This document shows positions 32,859 through 42,761 of a stretch of 64,000 bases of DNA, piece after piece. Below the pieces are notes generated by a model, which saw only the letters and a list, made by a program, of their open reading frames with translations, was not told the origin of the DNA and did no database searches. The position numbers and the translations under genes are program-made. Each line of letters opens with the position of its first letter. Within the stretch, counting starts at the first letter, position 1. The DNA is from Streptomyces violascens (lineage in GTDB: Bacteria > Actinomycetota > Actinomycetes > Streptomycetales > Streptomycetaceae): the NCBI RefSeq assembly GCF_014649955.1, contig NZ_BMUA01000012.1:176555-240554 (forward strand). The letters run 5' to 3'.

Positions 32859-34507
32859 AACCCGCGCGTCCGCTTCGCTGCCGCGCGGCCCGCGCCCGGG
32901 GCCCGCAGGAACATGCGGGCGATCTCGTTGCCGAGGTTCACGCCGATCGCGATGGCCAGGGCGAGCGCCGACGCCTTGGCGAGCGAGGCGAAGCCCCGGT
33001 CCAGATGGTTCTGGGCGATCAGGAGCACCCCGAAGTACGTGGCGCTACCGGGCAGCAGCGGGCCGATCGCGGCGGTGACGTACAGCAGCGCCGAGGTGTT
33101 CCAGTACCGCGAGAGCAGCTGGCCGAAGAGGCCGACCACGCCGGCCGCGACCGCCGTCGCCATGATCGGCGAGCCCCCCGCGGTGACCGCGATCGCGGCG
33201 TAGATCACCCAGGCGACCGCGCCGTTCGCGGCCGCGATCAGCACGGTGGAACGATCCTGCTGGAGCAGGACCGCGAAGGTCAGACAGAGCACGAACGACG
33301 CCAGGATCTGGACGACCGGGCGGTCGATGGGCTTGAACGTGCCCTCCGGATTGAGCTCGGCGTGGATCTGGAGCCCGCCGTACAGGACGCTCAGGACGCC
33401 GACGACGATCGCGACGAAGAAGTACCCGACTTCGAGCAGCCGCGCGGACGCGGTGACGTAGAAGCCGGTCAGGCCGTCCTGGACGGCCGCCACCAGGGCC
33501 CGCCCGGGGATCAGCGCGAACAGGCCACCGGTGATCACCGCGGATGGACTGAGGTTCCAGGAGAGCAGGCTGAGCGCCACGCCCATCGCGGCGGGCGGCA
33601 TCGCGGCCACCACGAACTGGTAGAACTCCGGCAGCCCGCGCGCCGCGCACAGCCAGGCGAGCCGGTCGCCGAGAACCGCGCCGACCGCCGCCACCAGGAA
33701 CACCGCGACGCCGCCGCCGAGCAGCACGGAGGCCGCTCCGGCAAGAAGGCCGCAGGCGGTGGTCAGGACCCAGCCGGGGTAGGGGTGGCGGTTTCGCCGT
33801 ATCTCCGCGAGGCGCCGGTAGGCCTCCTCCAGGGAGACCTCGTGCTCCTCGGTGGTCATGTCCGTGACGAGCCGGTGCACGGCCGCCAGGCGCGTGTAGT
33901 CGGTGCCGCGGCGGCGCACCGTGCGGTTGGCGGTCACGGGGTCGTCCACCAGGGACGGCTGGTGCGTGATGGCCAGCATGGTGAAGGTGACGGTCGGCTC
34001 GCAGCGGTCCAGGCCGTAGCTGCGGCAGATCGCGAACATCGCGGCCTCGACGTCCTCGGCGCCCTCGCCGCCGGAGAGCAGCAGCTCGCCGATACGCAGC
34101 GTCAGGTCGAGCACGCGGGGCACGGCGGGGCCGGTGTCGTCGTGCTTCTGGATCGGCTCGGCCACCGGCCGGTCGCCCACCGGCATCCGCAGCATGGTGC
34201 GCATCCGGTCCTGCCAGGGCGCGTCCTTGGACAGCCGCACCAGCGGCAGGCCCGCCGTGGTGATCAGGGCGTTCGGGGTGTCACGGGCGCTGTAGGTGCT
34301 CGGCGTGGCGAACGCGGAGGCCGACTGGTCGGCGGGCGCCTCCACGACCGGAGCGGCGAGCCCCGCGGGCAGCGCGAACTCGGAGGTGGGCGATTCCTCT
34401 TCGGGCACCTGCGGCTGCTCCACGCCCTCGGGGGGTGCGAAGGCGCTGCGTGCCTCGTCGGACTGCGGCTTGCGGTCTTCCACCGCATCGTGCTGCTCGG
34501 CCACCAC
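32855..34507 (-). CDS. Threonine/serine exporter (ThrE-type)
   Basis: A 550-residue membrane protein with both halves of the ThrE family fused: the amphipathic/N-terminal domain with LRIGELLLSGGEGAEDVEAA and the first membrane block, then a second block (LASFVLCLTFAVLLQQDRST, ITAAIGPLLPGSATYFGVL-like segments). About ten helices are expected. Export of threonine and serine is inferred from corynebacterial ThrE. The first 110 residues are polar and disordered. It is convergent with the DedA gene and downstream of ppa, separated by a hairpin. Confidence 0.85.
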   Translation of the reverse strand: MVAEQHDAVEDRKPQSDEARSAFAPPEGVEQPQVPEEESPTSEFALPAGLAAPVVEAPADQSASAFATPSTYSARDTPNALITTAGLPLVRLSKDAPWQDRMRTMLRMPVGDRPVAEPIQKHDDTGPAVPRVLDLTLRIGELLLSGGEGAEDVEAAMFAICRSYGLDRCEPTVTFTMLAITHQPSLVDDPVTANRTVRRRGTDYTRLAAVHRLVTDMTTEEHEVSLEEAYRRLAEIRRNRHPYPGWVLTTACGLLAGAASVLLGGGVAVFLVAAVGAVLGDRLAWLCAARGLPEFYQFVVAAMPPAAMGVALSLLSWNLSPSAVITGGLFALIPGRALVAAVQDGLTGFYVTASARLLEVGYFFVAIVVGVLSVLYGGLQIHAELNPEGTFKPIDRPVVQILASFVLCLTFAVLLQQDRSTVLIAAANGAVAWVIYAAIAVTAGGSPIMATAVAAGVVGLFGQLLSRYWNTSALLYVTAAIGPLLPGSATYFGVLLIAQNHLDRGFASLAKASALALAIAIGVNLGNEIARMFLRAPGAGRAAAKRTRGF

Positions 34508-34577
34508 TGGTCCCGTGCCTCCCTCCGGCCGCTTGGGTGCGTGTGCCCAGTATGTGGTCGGTCATGAGCCGACACGA

Positions 34578-34614
34578 CAGCGGGCGGCGCACCGTGAAGG
34601 TGCACCGCCCGCTG
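34578..34614 (-). terminator. Hairpin after ppa
   Basis: CAGCGGGCGGCGCACC pairs with GGTGCACCGCCCGCTG (one wobble) around GTGAA. It lies 19 bp after the ppa stop in the direction of transcription. Confidence 0.75.
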
Positions 34615-34632
34615 TTCACGGAAGATCGCGCG

Positions 34633-35127
34633 TCAGTGCGCGCCGCCCTGCGCCTCGAGGCGCTTGTAGGAGGCCTCGACCTCGGCCTCGGCCTCGACGC
34701 GGCCGACCCAGTTGGCGCCCTCGACGGACTTGCCGGGCTCCAGGTCCTTGTAGACCTCGAAGAAGTGCTGGATCTCCAGGCGGTCGAACTCGGAGACGTG
34801 GTGGATGTCGCGCAGGTGCTCCACGCGCGGGTCGGACGCCGGGACGCACAGCAGCTTGTCGTCGCCGCCGGCCTCGTCGGTCATCCGGAACATGCCGATG
34901 GCGCGGCACTTGATGACGCAGCCGGGGAACGTCGGCTCGTCCAGCAGGACCAGCGCGTCCAGCGGGTCGCCGTCCTCGCCGAGGGTGTCCTCGACGAAGC
35001 CGTAGTCGGCCGGGTAGCTGGTCGAGGTGAAGAGTCGACGGTCCAGGCGGATCCGGCCGGTCTCGTGGTCGACCTCGTACTTGTTCCGCGACCCCTTCGG
35101 GATCTCGATGGTGACGTCGAACTCCAC
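34633..35127 (-). CDS. ppa: Inorganic pyrophosphatase
   Basis: A 164-residue family I soluble pyrophosphatase, hydrolysing PPi to two phosphates with magnesium. Seen: EIPKGSRNKYEVDHETGRIR, DYGFVEDTLGEDGDPLDALVL with the metal-binding aspartates of the DxDPxD signature, and CRAIGMFRMTDEAGGDDKLL. The length matches the hexameric bacterial enzyme. GTG 35127 has a GGAGGAG site. It is divergent from dacB, a pairing also common in Streptomyces. Confidence 0.93.
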   Translation of the reverse strand: MEFDVTIEIPKGSRNKYEVDHETGRIRLDRRLFTSTSYPADYGFVEDTLGEDGDPLDALVLLDEPTFPGCVIKCRAIGMFRMTDEAGGDDKLLCVPASDPRVEHLRDIHHVSEFDRLEIQHFFEVYKDLEPGKSVEGANWVGRVEAEAEVEASYKRLEAQGGAH

Positions 35128-35260
35128 GGGTGGCTCTCCTCCATGATCAGCACATGCATCGGACGGGTGCTGCGTCGATGCCGTGTTCGCGGCAGGACGC
35201 AGTTCTGGTGATTAAGTGTCCCTCACGCAGGTGTGTGATCGCGAAAGGGGCTGGTCCTCG

Positions 35261-36661
35261 GTGCCGGGACCCAAGACATGGCAGCTCACAGCGGGTGCGG
35301 CGGCGGTCGGCCTGGCACTTTCGGCCGGGGCCGTGGCCCTCGCCGGACCGTGGGACTCAGGCCAGCGTAAGGCCGAGCGTGACCGGGCCGCATCGTGGGC
35401 CGGCAGGGGTGGCGCACATCACGGGCCCCCCAAGGATCCGGAAGCCCCGGCTCCGGCGCCGAGCGCGCCCGGCGTGCTCGCGGCCCTCGGCGCCCCGGTC
35501 GCGGCCCCCGTCCCGGCGGCCCTTCCCTCCGACCTGGGCCGGCTGCTCGCCGACCCCGCGCTCGGCCCGAACCCGGCGGCCTCGGTCCTGGACACCGCCA
35601 CCGGGCGGGTGCTGTATGCCGTCCGGGCGGACGCGGCCATGACGCCGGCCTCCACCGTGAAGATCGCCACCGCGACCGCTGTGCTCAGCGCGCTGCCGCC
35701 CGACCACCGCTTCGCGACCAGGGTGGTGGCCCCGCCCGGCTCCGCCGCGCTCACCCTGGTCGGCGGCGGCGACCCCACCCTGGACAAGGCTCGCCTGGCC
35801 GCCCTGGCCGACGACACGGCCCGCGCGCTGGGGGCGCGCTCGCTCGGCAACGTACAACTGGCCTACGACACCGCGCTGTTCAGCGGCCCTGCGGTGCATC
35901 CGATCGGGGCGAACGAGAACCTCGCGCCGGTCGTCGCGCTGATGACCGACGAGGGGCGTACGGACAGCTCCGACAGCGGGCCCGCGGCGCGCACCTCCGA
36001 CCCCGCGGGCGACACCGCACGGGCCTTCGCCGAGCTGCTGCGCGCCCGCGGGGTGCGGGTGGACGGGCCGGTGTCCGCCGCCGCGCCCGCCGGTGCCAAG
36101 CCGGTGGCGAGCACGCTGTCCGCGCCGCTGCCCGAGATCGTCGAGCGGATGCTGACCAACAGTGACAACGACATCGCCGAGGCCCTGAACCGCGCGACCG
36201 CGATCGCCACCGGCAGGCCCGCGAGCTTCGACGGCGGCGCGGCGGCCGTGCCCGCGCAGCTCGCCAAACTCCAACTCCCTTTGAACGGAGTCGTGTTCGC
36301 GGACGGCAGCGGCCTGAACCGAGTCGACAAGGTCACCCCGGACCTCCTCACCCGGCTGCTCGCCAAGGCCGCCGACCCGGCCCGGCCCGAGCTGCGCCCG
36401 ATCCTGACCGGCCTGCCCGTCGCCGGCTTCACCGGCACCCTCAGCGGGCGCTACGACACGGCCTCCGCGGCCACCGGCCTGGTTCGCGCGAAGACCGGCA
36501 CGCTCAGCGGCGCGGGGGTCAACACCCTGGCCGGGACGGTCGTGGACGCGAGCGGCCACCTCCTCGCGTTCGCGTTCCTGTCGACGGGCACTCCGGGCGC
36601 CGACCCGGCCCCCGTACAGAAGGCGCTCGACCGGCTCGCCACCCGGCTCACGGCGCACTGA
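35261..36661 (+). CDS. dacB: D-alanyl-D-alanine carboxypeptidase (PBP4 type)
   Basis: A 466-residue class C penicillin-binding protein that trims or cleaves peptidoglycan peptides outside the membrane. All three active-site motifs are visible: Ser131-Thr-Val-Lys134 in ASTVKIAT, Ser301-Asp-Asn303 in TNSDNDIAE, and Lys411-Thr-Gly in AKTGTLSG. A membrane-anchoring or signal helix covers residues 8-28, and a proline/alanine-rich linker covers 55-90. GTG 35261 is chosen; AGGGG lies ten bases upstream. It is followed closely by the DUF2342 and tilS genes. Confidence 0.87.
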   Translation: MPGPKTWQLTAGAAAVGLALSAGAVALAGPWDSGQRKAERDRAASWAGRGGAHHGPPKDPEAPAPAPSAPGVLAALGAPVAAPVPAALPSDLGRLLADPALGPNPAASVLDTATGRVLYAVRADAAMTPASTVKIATATAVLSALPPDHRFATRVVAPPGSAALTLVGGGDPTLDKARLAALADDTARALGARSLGNVQLAYDTALFSGPAVHPIGANENLAPVVALMTDEGRTDSSDSGPAARTSDPAGDTARAFAELLRARGVRVDGPVSAAAPAGAKPVASTLSAPLPEIVERMLTNSDNDIAEALNRATAIATGRPASFDGGAAAVPAQLAKLQLPLNGVVFADGSGLNRVDKVTPDLLTRLLAKAADPARPELRPILTGLPVAGFTGTLSGRYDTASAATGLVRAKTGTLSGAGVNTLAGTVVDASGHLLAFAFLSTGTPGADPAPVQKALDRLATRLTAH

Positions 36662-36710
36662 GCGGCGCCAACCGGGTTCCCTTCAGGGGCCGACAACGTA
36701 CGGTTGACGC

Positions 36711-37850
36711 ATGACTGGCATCGGCGGTGCAGGTACCTCTGGGATGGTCGACTGGAACCTCGCGGTCGCGACCGCGACCCGACTGGTGCGGCCGGGCCCC
36801 GACGTGAGCCGCGACGAGGCGCGCGAGATCGTCGCCGAGCTCCGCCGGCACGCCAAGGCCGCCGAGGAGCACGTACGGGCGTTCACCCGGATGATCCCGG
36901 AGGGCGCCGAGCCCGAGGACACCCCGGTCCTGGTCGTCGACCGGGCCGGCTGGGTGCGGGCGAACGTCGCGGGCTTCCGCGAGGTCCTGCGGCCGCTCCT
37001 CGACAAGATGCAGGAACGCCGCGGGAACATCCCCGGCGGGGCCGTGCTCGGCGCGGTCGGCGGCAAGGTCACCGGCGTCGAGCTGGGCATGCTCCTGAGC
37101 TTCCTCTCCTCGCGGGTCCTCGGCCAGTACGAGACGTTCGCGCCCGCGACCCGCGAGCTCCCGGCGGCGCCCGGCGGCGGGGGCCGGCTGCTCCTGGTGG
37201 CGCCCAACATCGTCCACGTCGAGCGCGAACTCGACGTCGCCCCGCACGACTTCCGGCTCTGGGTGTGCCTCCACGAGGAGACCCATCGCACCCAGTTCAC
37301 GGCCGTGCCCTGGCTGCGCGACCACCTGGAGGGCGAGATCCAGTCATTCCTCGGCGAGACCGAGGTCGACCCGATGACGGTCCTGGAGCGGCTGCGCGAG
37401 GCCGCCCAGTCGCTGGCCGGGGGCCGTCCCGAGGGCGAGGAGGGCGAGGAGGGACGCTCGCTCGTGGAACTGGTGCAGACGCCGGCCCAGCGCGAGATCC
37501 TCGGCCGGCTCACCGCCGTCATGTCGCTGCTCGAAGGCCACGCGGACTACGTGATGGACGGGGTCGGGCCGCAGGTCGTGCCCTCGGTGGCCGAGATCCG
37601 CGAGAAGTTCAAGGAGCGCAGGGCCAAGGGGGCCTCCCGGCTCGACATGGCGCTGCGCAAGCTGCTCGGCCTCGACGCCAAGCTGCGTCAGTACCGCGAC
37701 GGCGAGCGCTTCGTGCGGGCCGTGGTGGACGAGGTCGGCATGGACGGCTTCAATCGGGTGTGGACATCGCCGAACACGCTCCCCACCAAGGCCGAGATCG
37801 CCAAGCCGGCGGACTGGGTCGCGCGCGTGCACCGCAAGGCGGAGTCCTGA
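36711..37850 (+). CDS. Zinc-dependent metalloprotease-like protein (DUF2342)
   Basis: A 379-residue protein with a zincin motif His188-Glu-Glu-Thr-His192 in CLHEETHRTQF, and a downstream LEGHADYVMDGVG that may supply the third ligand. The segment VVDRAGWVRANVAGFREVL and the ending NTLPTKAEIAKPADWVARVH are typical of the DUF2342 family, sometimes labelled an F420 biosynthesis associated protein. Protease activity is inference. It lies 49 bp after dacB and 208 bp before tilS, as usual in Streptomyces. Confidence 0.83.
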   Translation: MTGIGGAGTSGMVDWNLAVATATRLVRPGPDVSRDEAREIVAELRRHAKAAEEHVRAFTRMIPEGAEPEDTPVLVVDRAGWVRANVAGFREVLRPLLDKMQERRGNIPGGAVLGAVGGKVTGVELGMLLSFLSSRVLGQYETFAPATRELPAAPGGGGRLLLVAPNIVHVERELDVAPHDFRLWVCLHEETHRTQFTAVPWLRDHLEGEIQSFLGETEVDPMTVLERLREAAQSLAGGRPEGEEGEEGRSLVELVQTPAQREILGRLTAVMSLLEGHADYVMDGVGPQVVPSVAEIREKFKERRAKGASRLDMALRKLLGLDAKLRQYRDGERFVRAVVDEVGMDGFNRVWTSPNTLPTKAEIAKPADWVARVHRKAES

Positions 37851-38058
37851 GCGAAAAGCCGCCGGTAGGCGGGTGTCAACGCGGGAATCACCCATCCGAG
37901 GGACCGTGAGGCATGGGTAGGCGTGCAATGCTCGGGTAACGGCTCTGTTCTGTCACCATCTACGCACTCTGTGTGACTGAACTTCCCTCCTGCTCCCTCT
38001 GATTCCCCCCGCTTCCTCTCCGCACCAGAGGCACCCCCAACACCGAAGGGCACCGGAC

Positions 38059-39129
38059 ATGGGTCCCCATCCTGCGGTCGCAGCGATACGCCTGGCGGTT
38101 CGCCGCGTACTCCACGACGTACTGAACGAACACTCCCGCGACCATGAGAGCGCCGCTGCCGCCGTGAGCGCGGGAGCCTGTGCCGGTCCCGGGGCCGGCC
38201 TGCTCACCGCGCCGCCCGCGCCCCTCGTGCTCGTGGCCTGCTCCGGCGGCGCCGACTCCATGGCGCTCGCCTCCGCCCTCGCCTTCGAATCCCGCAAACT
38301 CTCGCTGCGCGCCGGCGGCATCACCGTCGACCACGGCCTGCAGCACGGCTCCGACCTGCGGGCCGCCGAGGTCGTGTCCCGCATGACGGGCCTCGGCCTG
38401 GAGCCCGCCGAGGCCATCGCCGTCCACGTGGGCCGTGAGGGAGGCCCCGAGGCCGCCGCCCGGGACGCCCGCTACGCCGCCCTGGACGCCGCAGCCGAGC
38501 GCCACGGCGCCGCCGCGATCCTGCTCGGCCACACCCGCGACGACCAGGCCGAGACCGTGCTGCTCGGCCTCGCCCGCGGCTCCGGCACCCGCTCCCTGTC
38601 CGGCATGGCCGCCGTCTCGGGGGCGGCGGGCCGCTACCGGCGCCCCTTCCTGGAGATCGACCGCCAGACCGCCCGCAAGGCCTGCATGGTGCAGGCGCTG
38701 CCCGTCTGGGACGACCCGCACAATGCCGACCCCGCCTACACCCGCTCCCGGCTGCGCCAGGAGGGCCTGCCCGCGCTTGAGAAGGCGCTCGGCAAGGGCG
38801 TCGTCGAGGCGCTGGCCCGCACCGCCCAGCTCTCCCGCGACGACGCCGACGCCCTGGACGCCTGGGCCCTCCAGGCGGACGCGACCGTACGGGACGACGC
38901 GGGGCTGCTCGAATGCGCGAAGCTCTACGCGCTGCCGCCCGCCGTGCGCCGCCGCATCGTGCGCCGGGAGGTCATCGGGGCGGGCGCGCCCGCCGGTTCG
39001 CTCTTCGCCCGCCATGTGGAGGAGGTCGACAAGCTGATCACCAGCTGGCGCGGCCAGCGGGCCATCAATCTCCCCGGCCGCGTCGTCGCTCGTCGCCAGG
39101 GTGGCAGACTGGTCATTCGGCAGAGCTGA
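38059..39129 (+). CDS. tilS: tRNA(Ile)-lysidine synthetase
   Basis: A 356-residue enzyme that adds lysine to C34 of the CAU-anticodon isoleucine tRNA, changing its decoding from AUG to AUA. The ATP-pyrophosphatase loop SGGADS lies at 62-67, with ILLGHTRDDQAETVLLGLARG and PVWDDPHNADPAYTRSRLR following, both family hallmarks. The C-terminal RNA-binding domain is short, as in actinobacteria. It is followed by hpt and ftsH, the standard essential neighbourhood. Confidence 0.92.
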   Translation: MGPHPAVAAIRLAVRRVLHDVLNEHSRDHESAAAAVSAGACAGPGAGLLTAPPAPLVLVACSGGADSMALASALAFESRKLSLRAGGITVDHGLQHGSDLRAAEVVSRMTGLGLEPAEAIAVHVGREGGPEAAARDARYAALDAAAERHGAAAILLGHTRDDQAETVLLGLARGSGTRSLSGMAAVSGAAGRYRRPFLEIDRQTARKACMVQALPVWDDPHNADPAYTRSRLRQEGLPALEKALGKGVVEALARTAQLSRDDADALDAWALQADATVRDDAGLLECAKLYALPPAVRRRIVRREVIGAGAPAGSLFARHVEEVDKLITSWRGQRAINLPGRVVARRQGGRLVIRQS

Positions 39130-39189
39130 GACCACGCACGTCACTCGGCTCGCGTACGGACAACAGAACCCCCCAAGAAAGCGGCCCGG

Positions 39190-39744
39190 GTGAACGAGAA
39201 GGACATGGGCACCGACCTCCAGTCGGTGCTCATCACCAAGGAAGAGATCGACGCGAAGCTGGCGGAGCTGGCCGGGAAGATCGACGCGGAGTACGCGGGC
39301 AAGGACCTGCTCATCGTCGGAGTCCTCAAGGGCGCCGTCATGGTCATGGCGGATCTGGCCCGCGCGCTGTCCACCCCGGTCACCATGGACTGGATGGCCG
39401 TCTCCTCGTACGGTGCGGGCACCCAGTCCTCCGGCGTCGTGCGGATCCTCAAGGACCTCGACACCGACATCAAGGGCAAGCACGTCCTGATCGTCGAGGA
39501 CATCATCGACTCGGGCCTGACCCTGTCGTGGCTTCTTTCCAACCTCGGATCGCGCGAGCCCGCCTCCCTCGAGGTCTGCACGCTGCTCCGTAAGCCGGAT
39601 GCCGCAAAGGTTGCGATCGACGTGAAGTGGATCGGCTTCGACATTCCCAATGAATTCGTCGTGGGTTACGGCCTCGACTATGCCGAGAAGTACCGCAATC
39701 TCCCCTTTGTCGGGACACTTGCGCCGCACGTGTACGGCGGCTGA
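39190..39744 (+). CDS. hpt: Hypoxanthine phosphoribosyltransferase
   Basis: A 184-residue purine salvage enzyme making IMP or GMP from the base and PRPP. The PRPP-binding motif VLIVEDIIDSGLTL lies at 99-112, and DVKWIGFDIPNEFVVGYGLDY and the SSYGAGTQSSG loop are typical of bacterial Hpt. GTG 39190 is the start. It lies 60 bp after tilS, probably in the same transcript, and 200 bp before ftsH. Confidence 0.93.
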   Translation: MNEKDMGTDLQSVLITKEEIDAKLAELAGKIDAEYAGKDLLIVGVLKGAVMVMADLARALSTPVTMDWMAVSSYGAGTQSSGVVRILKDLDTDIKGKHVLIVEDIIDSGLTLSWLLSNLGSREPASLEVCTLLRKPDAAKVAIDVKWIGFDIPNEFVVGYGLDYAEKYRNLPFVGTLAPHVYGG

Positions 39745-39946
39745 CGCAACCCGGCCCGTTCGGGGAACCACAGGCCTCCTCCCGCCGTTGGAGCAGGGGA
39801 AGGGCCCTTTGTCAGCCGTACCGTGCGACCACGGGTGACAATGCTGGGGTACCGTCCGAAGAACAGTCTTTACACACAGTCTTAGTCATACTCACAGCAG
39901 CATTTACCTACGGGCAGGAGGGACGGGGCGTTCTCGCTCCGTATGG

Positions 39947-41971
39947 ATGGACGTGAAGCGATACTTCCGTGGGCCGGTCATGTGGATCGTGCTGGCCGTC
40001 CTCGCCGTGGTCGTGTTGATGCAGGTCGTCGGCTCGTCGGGCGGCTACAAGACGGTCGACACATCCGATGTCGTTCAGGCGATCAACAACAAGCAGGTCG
40101 AACAGGCCAAGATCACCACTGGTGACAGCCAGGTCATCAAGATCGACCTGAAGGACGGCCAGAAGGTCAAGGGCAGCAGCAAGGTTCAGGCCAACTACAT
40201 CGGTGACGCCCAGGCGACCTCGATGGCCGACTCGCTGCAGACCGGCGTGAAGGGCGGTGACATCCCGAAGGGATACACCGTCTCGCCCGACAAGCAGAAC
40301 CCGTTCCTCGGGATCCTGCTGTCCCTGCTCCCCTTCGTCCTCATCGTCGTGGTCTTCCTGTTCCTGATGAACCAGATGCAGGGCGGCGGCTCCCGAGTCA
40401 TGAACTTCGGGAAGTCCAAGGCCAAGCTCATCACCAAGGACACCCCGAAGACGACCTTCGCCGATGTGGCGGGGTCCGACGAGGCCGTCGAGGAGCTCCA
40501 CGAGATCAAGGAGTTCCTCCAGGAGCCGGCGAAGTTCCAGGCCGTCGGCGCCAAGATCCCCAAGGGCGTGCTGCTGTACGGCCCGCCCGGTACGGGCAAG
40601 ACGCTGCTCGCCCGTGCTGTCGCGGGTGAGGCCGGTGTCCCGTTCTACTCGATCTCCGGCTCCGACTTCGTCGAGATGTTCGTCGGTGTCGGCGCCTCGC
40701 GTGTCCGCGACCTCTTCGAGCAGGCCAAGGCGAACGCCCCGGCCATCGTCTTCGTCGACGAGATCGACGCCGTGGGCCGGCACCGTGGCGCAGGCCTCGG
40801 CGGCGGTCACGACGAGCGCGAGCAGACCCTCAACCAGCTGCTCGTCGAGATGGACGGCTTCGACGTGAAGGGCGGCGTCATCCTGATCGCCGCCACGAAC
40901 CGGCCCGACATCCTCGACCCTGCGCTGCTGCGGCCCGGCCGTTTCGACCGCCAGATCGCGGTCGACCGCCCGGACATGCAGGGCCGTCTGGAGATCCTCA
41001 AGGTCCACCAGAAGGGCAAGCCGGTCGCTCCGGACGTCGACCTGTCGGCCGTCGCGCGGCGCACCCCGGGCTTCACCGGCGCCGACCTTGCGAACGTGCT
41101 GAACGAAGCGGCGCTCCTGACGGCGCGCAGCGACCGGAAGCTGGTCGACAACAACGCGCTCGACGAGGCGATCGACCGCGTCGTGGCGGGTCCGCAGAAG
41201 CGGACGCGGATCATGTCCGAGAAGGAAAAGAAGATCACCGCGTACCACGAGGGCGGTCACGCCCTGGTCGCCGCGGCTTCCCCCAACTCGGACCCGGTCC
41301 ACAAGATCACGATCCTGTCGCGCGGCCGGGCCCTGGGTTACACCATGGTCCTGCCGGACGAGGACAAGTACTCGACCACGCGCAACGAGATGCTCGACCA
41401 GCTGGCGTACATGCTGGGCGGTCGCGCGGCCGAGGAGCTCGTCTTCCACGACCCGACGACGGGCGCGGCCAACGACATCGAGAAGGCCACGGCCACCGCC
41501 CGCGCGATGGTCACGCAGTACGGCATGACCGAGCGTCTGGGCGCGATCAAGTTCGGTGGCGACAACACCGAGCCGTTCCTCGGCCGTGAGATGGCGCACC
41601 AGCGCGACTACTCGGAAGAGGTCGCGGCGCTCGTCGACGAAGAGGTCAAGAAGCTCATCGAGACGGCGCACAACGAGGCCTGGGAGATCCTGGTCGAGAA
41701 CCGCGACATCCTCGACAACCTGGTCCTGCAGCTCCTGGAGAAGGAGACGCTGGGCAAGGAGCAGATCGCCGAGGTCTTCTCGGGCATCGTCAAGCGCCCG
41801 GCCCGCCCGGCCTGGACCGGCTCCTCACGGCGTACGCCGTCGACGAGGCCGCCGGTGCTCTCGCCCAAGGAGCTGGCGCTCACCAACGGTGCTGCCACCA
41901 ACAACGGCTCCGTGCAGATGGACAAGACGACGGAGGCGATCCCCGCCCCCGAGGACCGTCCCGAGAGCTGA
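39947..41971 (+). CDS. ftsH: ATP-dependent zinc metalloprotease
   Basis: A 674-residue membrane-anchored AAA+ protease that degrades membrane and short-lived regulatory proteins. Two helices (about 10-29 and 122-143) flank a periplasmic loop. Walker A GPPGTGKT is at 212-219, Walker B IVFVDEIDAVG and the second-region ATNRPDILDPALLRPGRFD follow. The zinc site is His434-Glu435-Gly-Gly-His438. The C-terminal tail is disordered. The 200-bp gap after hpt suggests its own promoter. Paired hairpins follow. Confidence 0.95.
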   Translation: MDVKRYFRGPVMWIVLAVLAVVVLMQVVGSSGGYKTVDTSDVVQAINNKQVEQAKITTGDSQVIKIDLKDGQKVKGSSKVQANYIGDAQATSMADSLQTGVKGGDIPKGYTVSPDKQNPFLGILLSLLPFVLIVVVFLFLMNQMQGGGSRVMNFGKSKAKLITKDTPKTTFADVAGSDEAVEELHEIKEFLQEPAKFQAVGAKIPKGVLLYGPPGTGKTLLARAVAGEAGVPFYSISGSDFVEMFVGVGASRVRDLFEQAKANAPAIVFVDEIDAVGRHRGAGLGGGHDEREQTLNQLLVEMDGFDVKGGVILIAATNRPDILDPALLRPGRFDRQIAVDRPDMQGRLEILKVHQKGKPVAPDVDLSAVARRTPGFTGADLANVLNEAALLTARSDRKLVDNNALDEAIDRVVAGPQKRTRIMSEKEKKITAYHEGGHALVAAASPNSDPVHKITILSRGRALGYTMVLPDEDKYSTTRNEMLDQLAYMLGGRAAEELVFHDPTTGAANDIEKATATARAMVTQYGMTERLGAIKFGGDNTEPFLGREMAHQRDYSEEVAALVDEEVKKLIETAHNEAWEILVENRDILDNLVLQLLEKETLGKEQIAEVFSGIVKRPARPAWTGSSRRTPSTRPPVLSPKELALTNGAATNNGSVQMDKTTEAIPAPEDRPES

Positions 41972-41974
41972 GCA

Positions 41975-42039
41975 CCGGGGCCGCACCGGCCCCGGAATGC
42001 ATGCCGCGCCCCCCAGGTTTTAGCCTGTGGGGGCGCGGC
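41975..42039 (+). terminator. Double hairpin terminator after ftsH
   Basis: CCGGGGCC-GCACC-GGCCCCGG (41975-41995) is followed by a second stem, GCCGCGCCCCCC pairing with TGGGGGCGCGGC (42003-42039), and then TGTTTTCC. The two stems follow ftsH directly and precede folE by 48 bp. Confidence 0.75.
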
Positions 42040-42086
42040 TGTTTTCCGGCCACGCGCATGAACGACTGTCGAGGAACGAGGCACAG

Positions 42087-42692
42087 ATGACCGACCCGGT
42101 GACGCTGGACGGCGAGGCGCAGATCGGCGAGTTCGACGAGAAGCGGGCCGAGAACGCCGTGCGCGAGCTCCTCATAGCAGTCGGCGAGAACCCGGACCGC
42201 GAGGGCCTCCTGGAGACGCCGGCGCGCGTGGCGCGGGCCTACCGGGAGATATTCGCGGGGCTGTGGCTGAGGCCGGAGGACGTGCTGACGACGACGTTCG
42301 ACCTCGGGCACGACGAGATGGTCCTGGTGAAGGACATCGAGGTGCAATCGAGCTGTGAACATCACCTTGTCCCGTTTCACGGCGTCGCCCACGTCGGCTA
42401 CATCCCGTCCACGGACGGCAAGATCACCGGCCTGTCGAAGCTGGCCCGGTTGGTGGACGTCTACGCCCGCAGGCCGCAGGTGCAGGAGCGCCTGACCACG
42501 CAGATCGCGGACTCGCTGATGGAGATCCTGGAGCCGCGGGGCGTGATCGTGGTCGTCGAGTGCGAGCACATGTGCATGACCATGCGGGGTGTCCGCAAGC
42601 CCGGCGCCAAGACGATCACCTCGGCGGTGCGCGGCCAACTGCGCGACCCGGCGACCCGTAATGAGGCAATGAGCCTGATTATCGCGCGATAG
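42087..42692 (+). CDS. folE: GTP cyclohydrolase I
   Basis: A 201-residue enzyme making dihydroneopterin triphosphate from GTP, the first step of folate synthesis. The zinc ligands are visible as Cys90 and His93 in SSCEHHLVPFHG and the last cysteine of VECEHMCM near residue 163. PDREGLLETPARVARAY is the usual N-terminal signature. ATG 42087 has GAGG (42078-42081) five bases upstream. The rest of the folate genes are on the opposite strand beyond the homing endonuclease gene. Confidence 0.93.
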   Translation: MTDPVTLDGEAQIGEFDEKRAENAVRELLIAVGENPDREGLLETPARVARAYREIFAGLWLRPEDVLTTTFDLGHDEMVLVKDIEVQSSCEHHLVPFHGVAHVGYIPSTDGKITGLSKLARLVDVYARRPQVQERLTTQIADSLMEILEPRGVIVVVECEHMCMTMRGVRKPGAKTITSAVRGQLRDPATRNEAMSLIIAR

Positions 42693-42761
42693 GTCGATTG
42701 TCAGTGGTGCCCGGTACGGTCCCGGATCAGCAGAGTTGGTCGCTGGTCAAAGGGGATCGCG

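Noticed and set aside
42692..42761. Homing endonuclease as an in-frame intein extension of folE
   Set aside because: folE ends normally at 42692 with a complete C-terminus, and the endonuclease frame has its own ribosome site and ATG 70 bp later.
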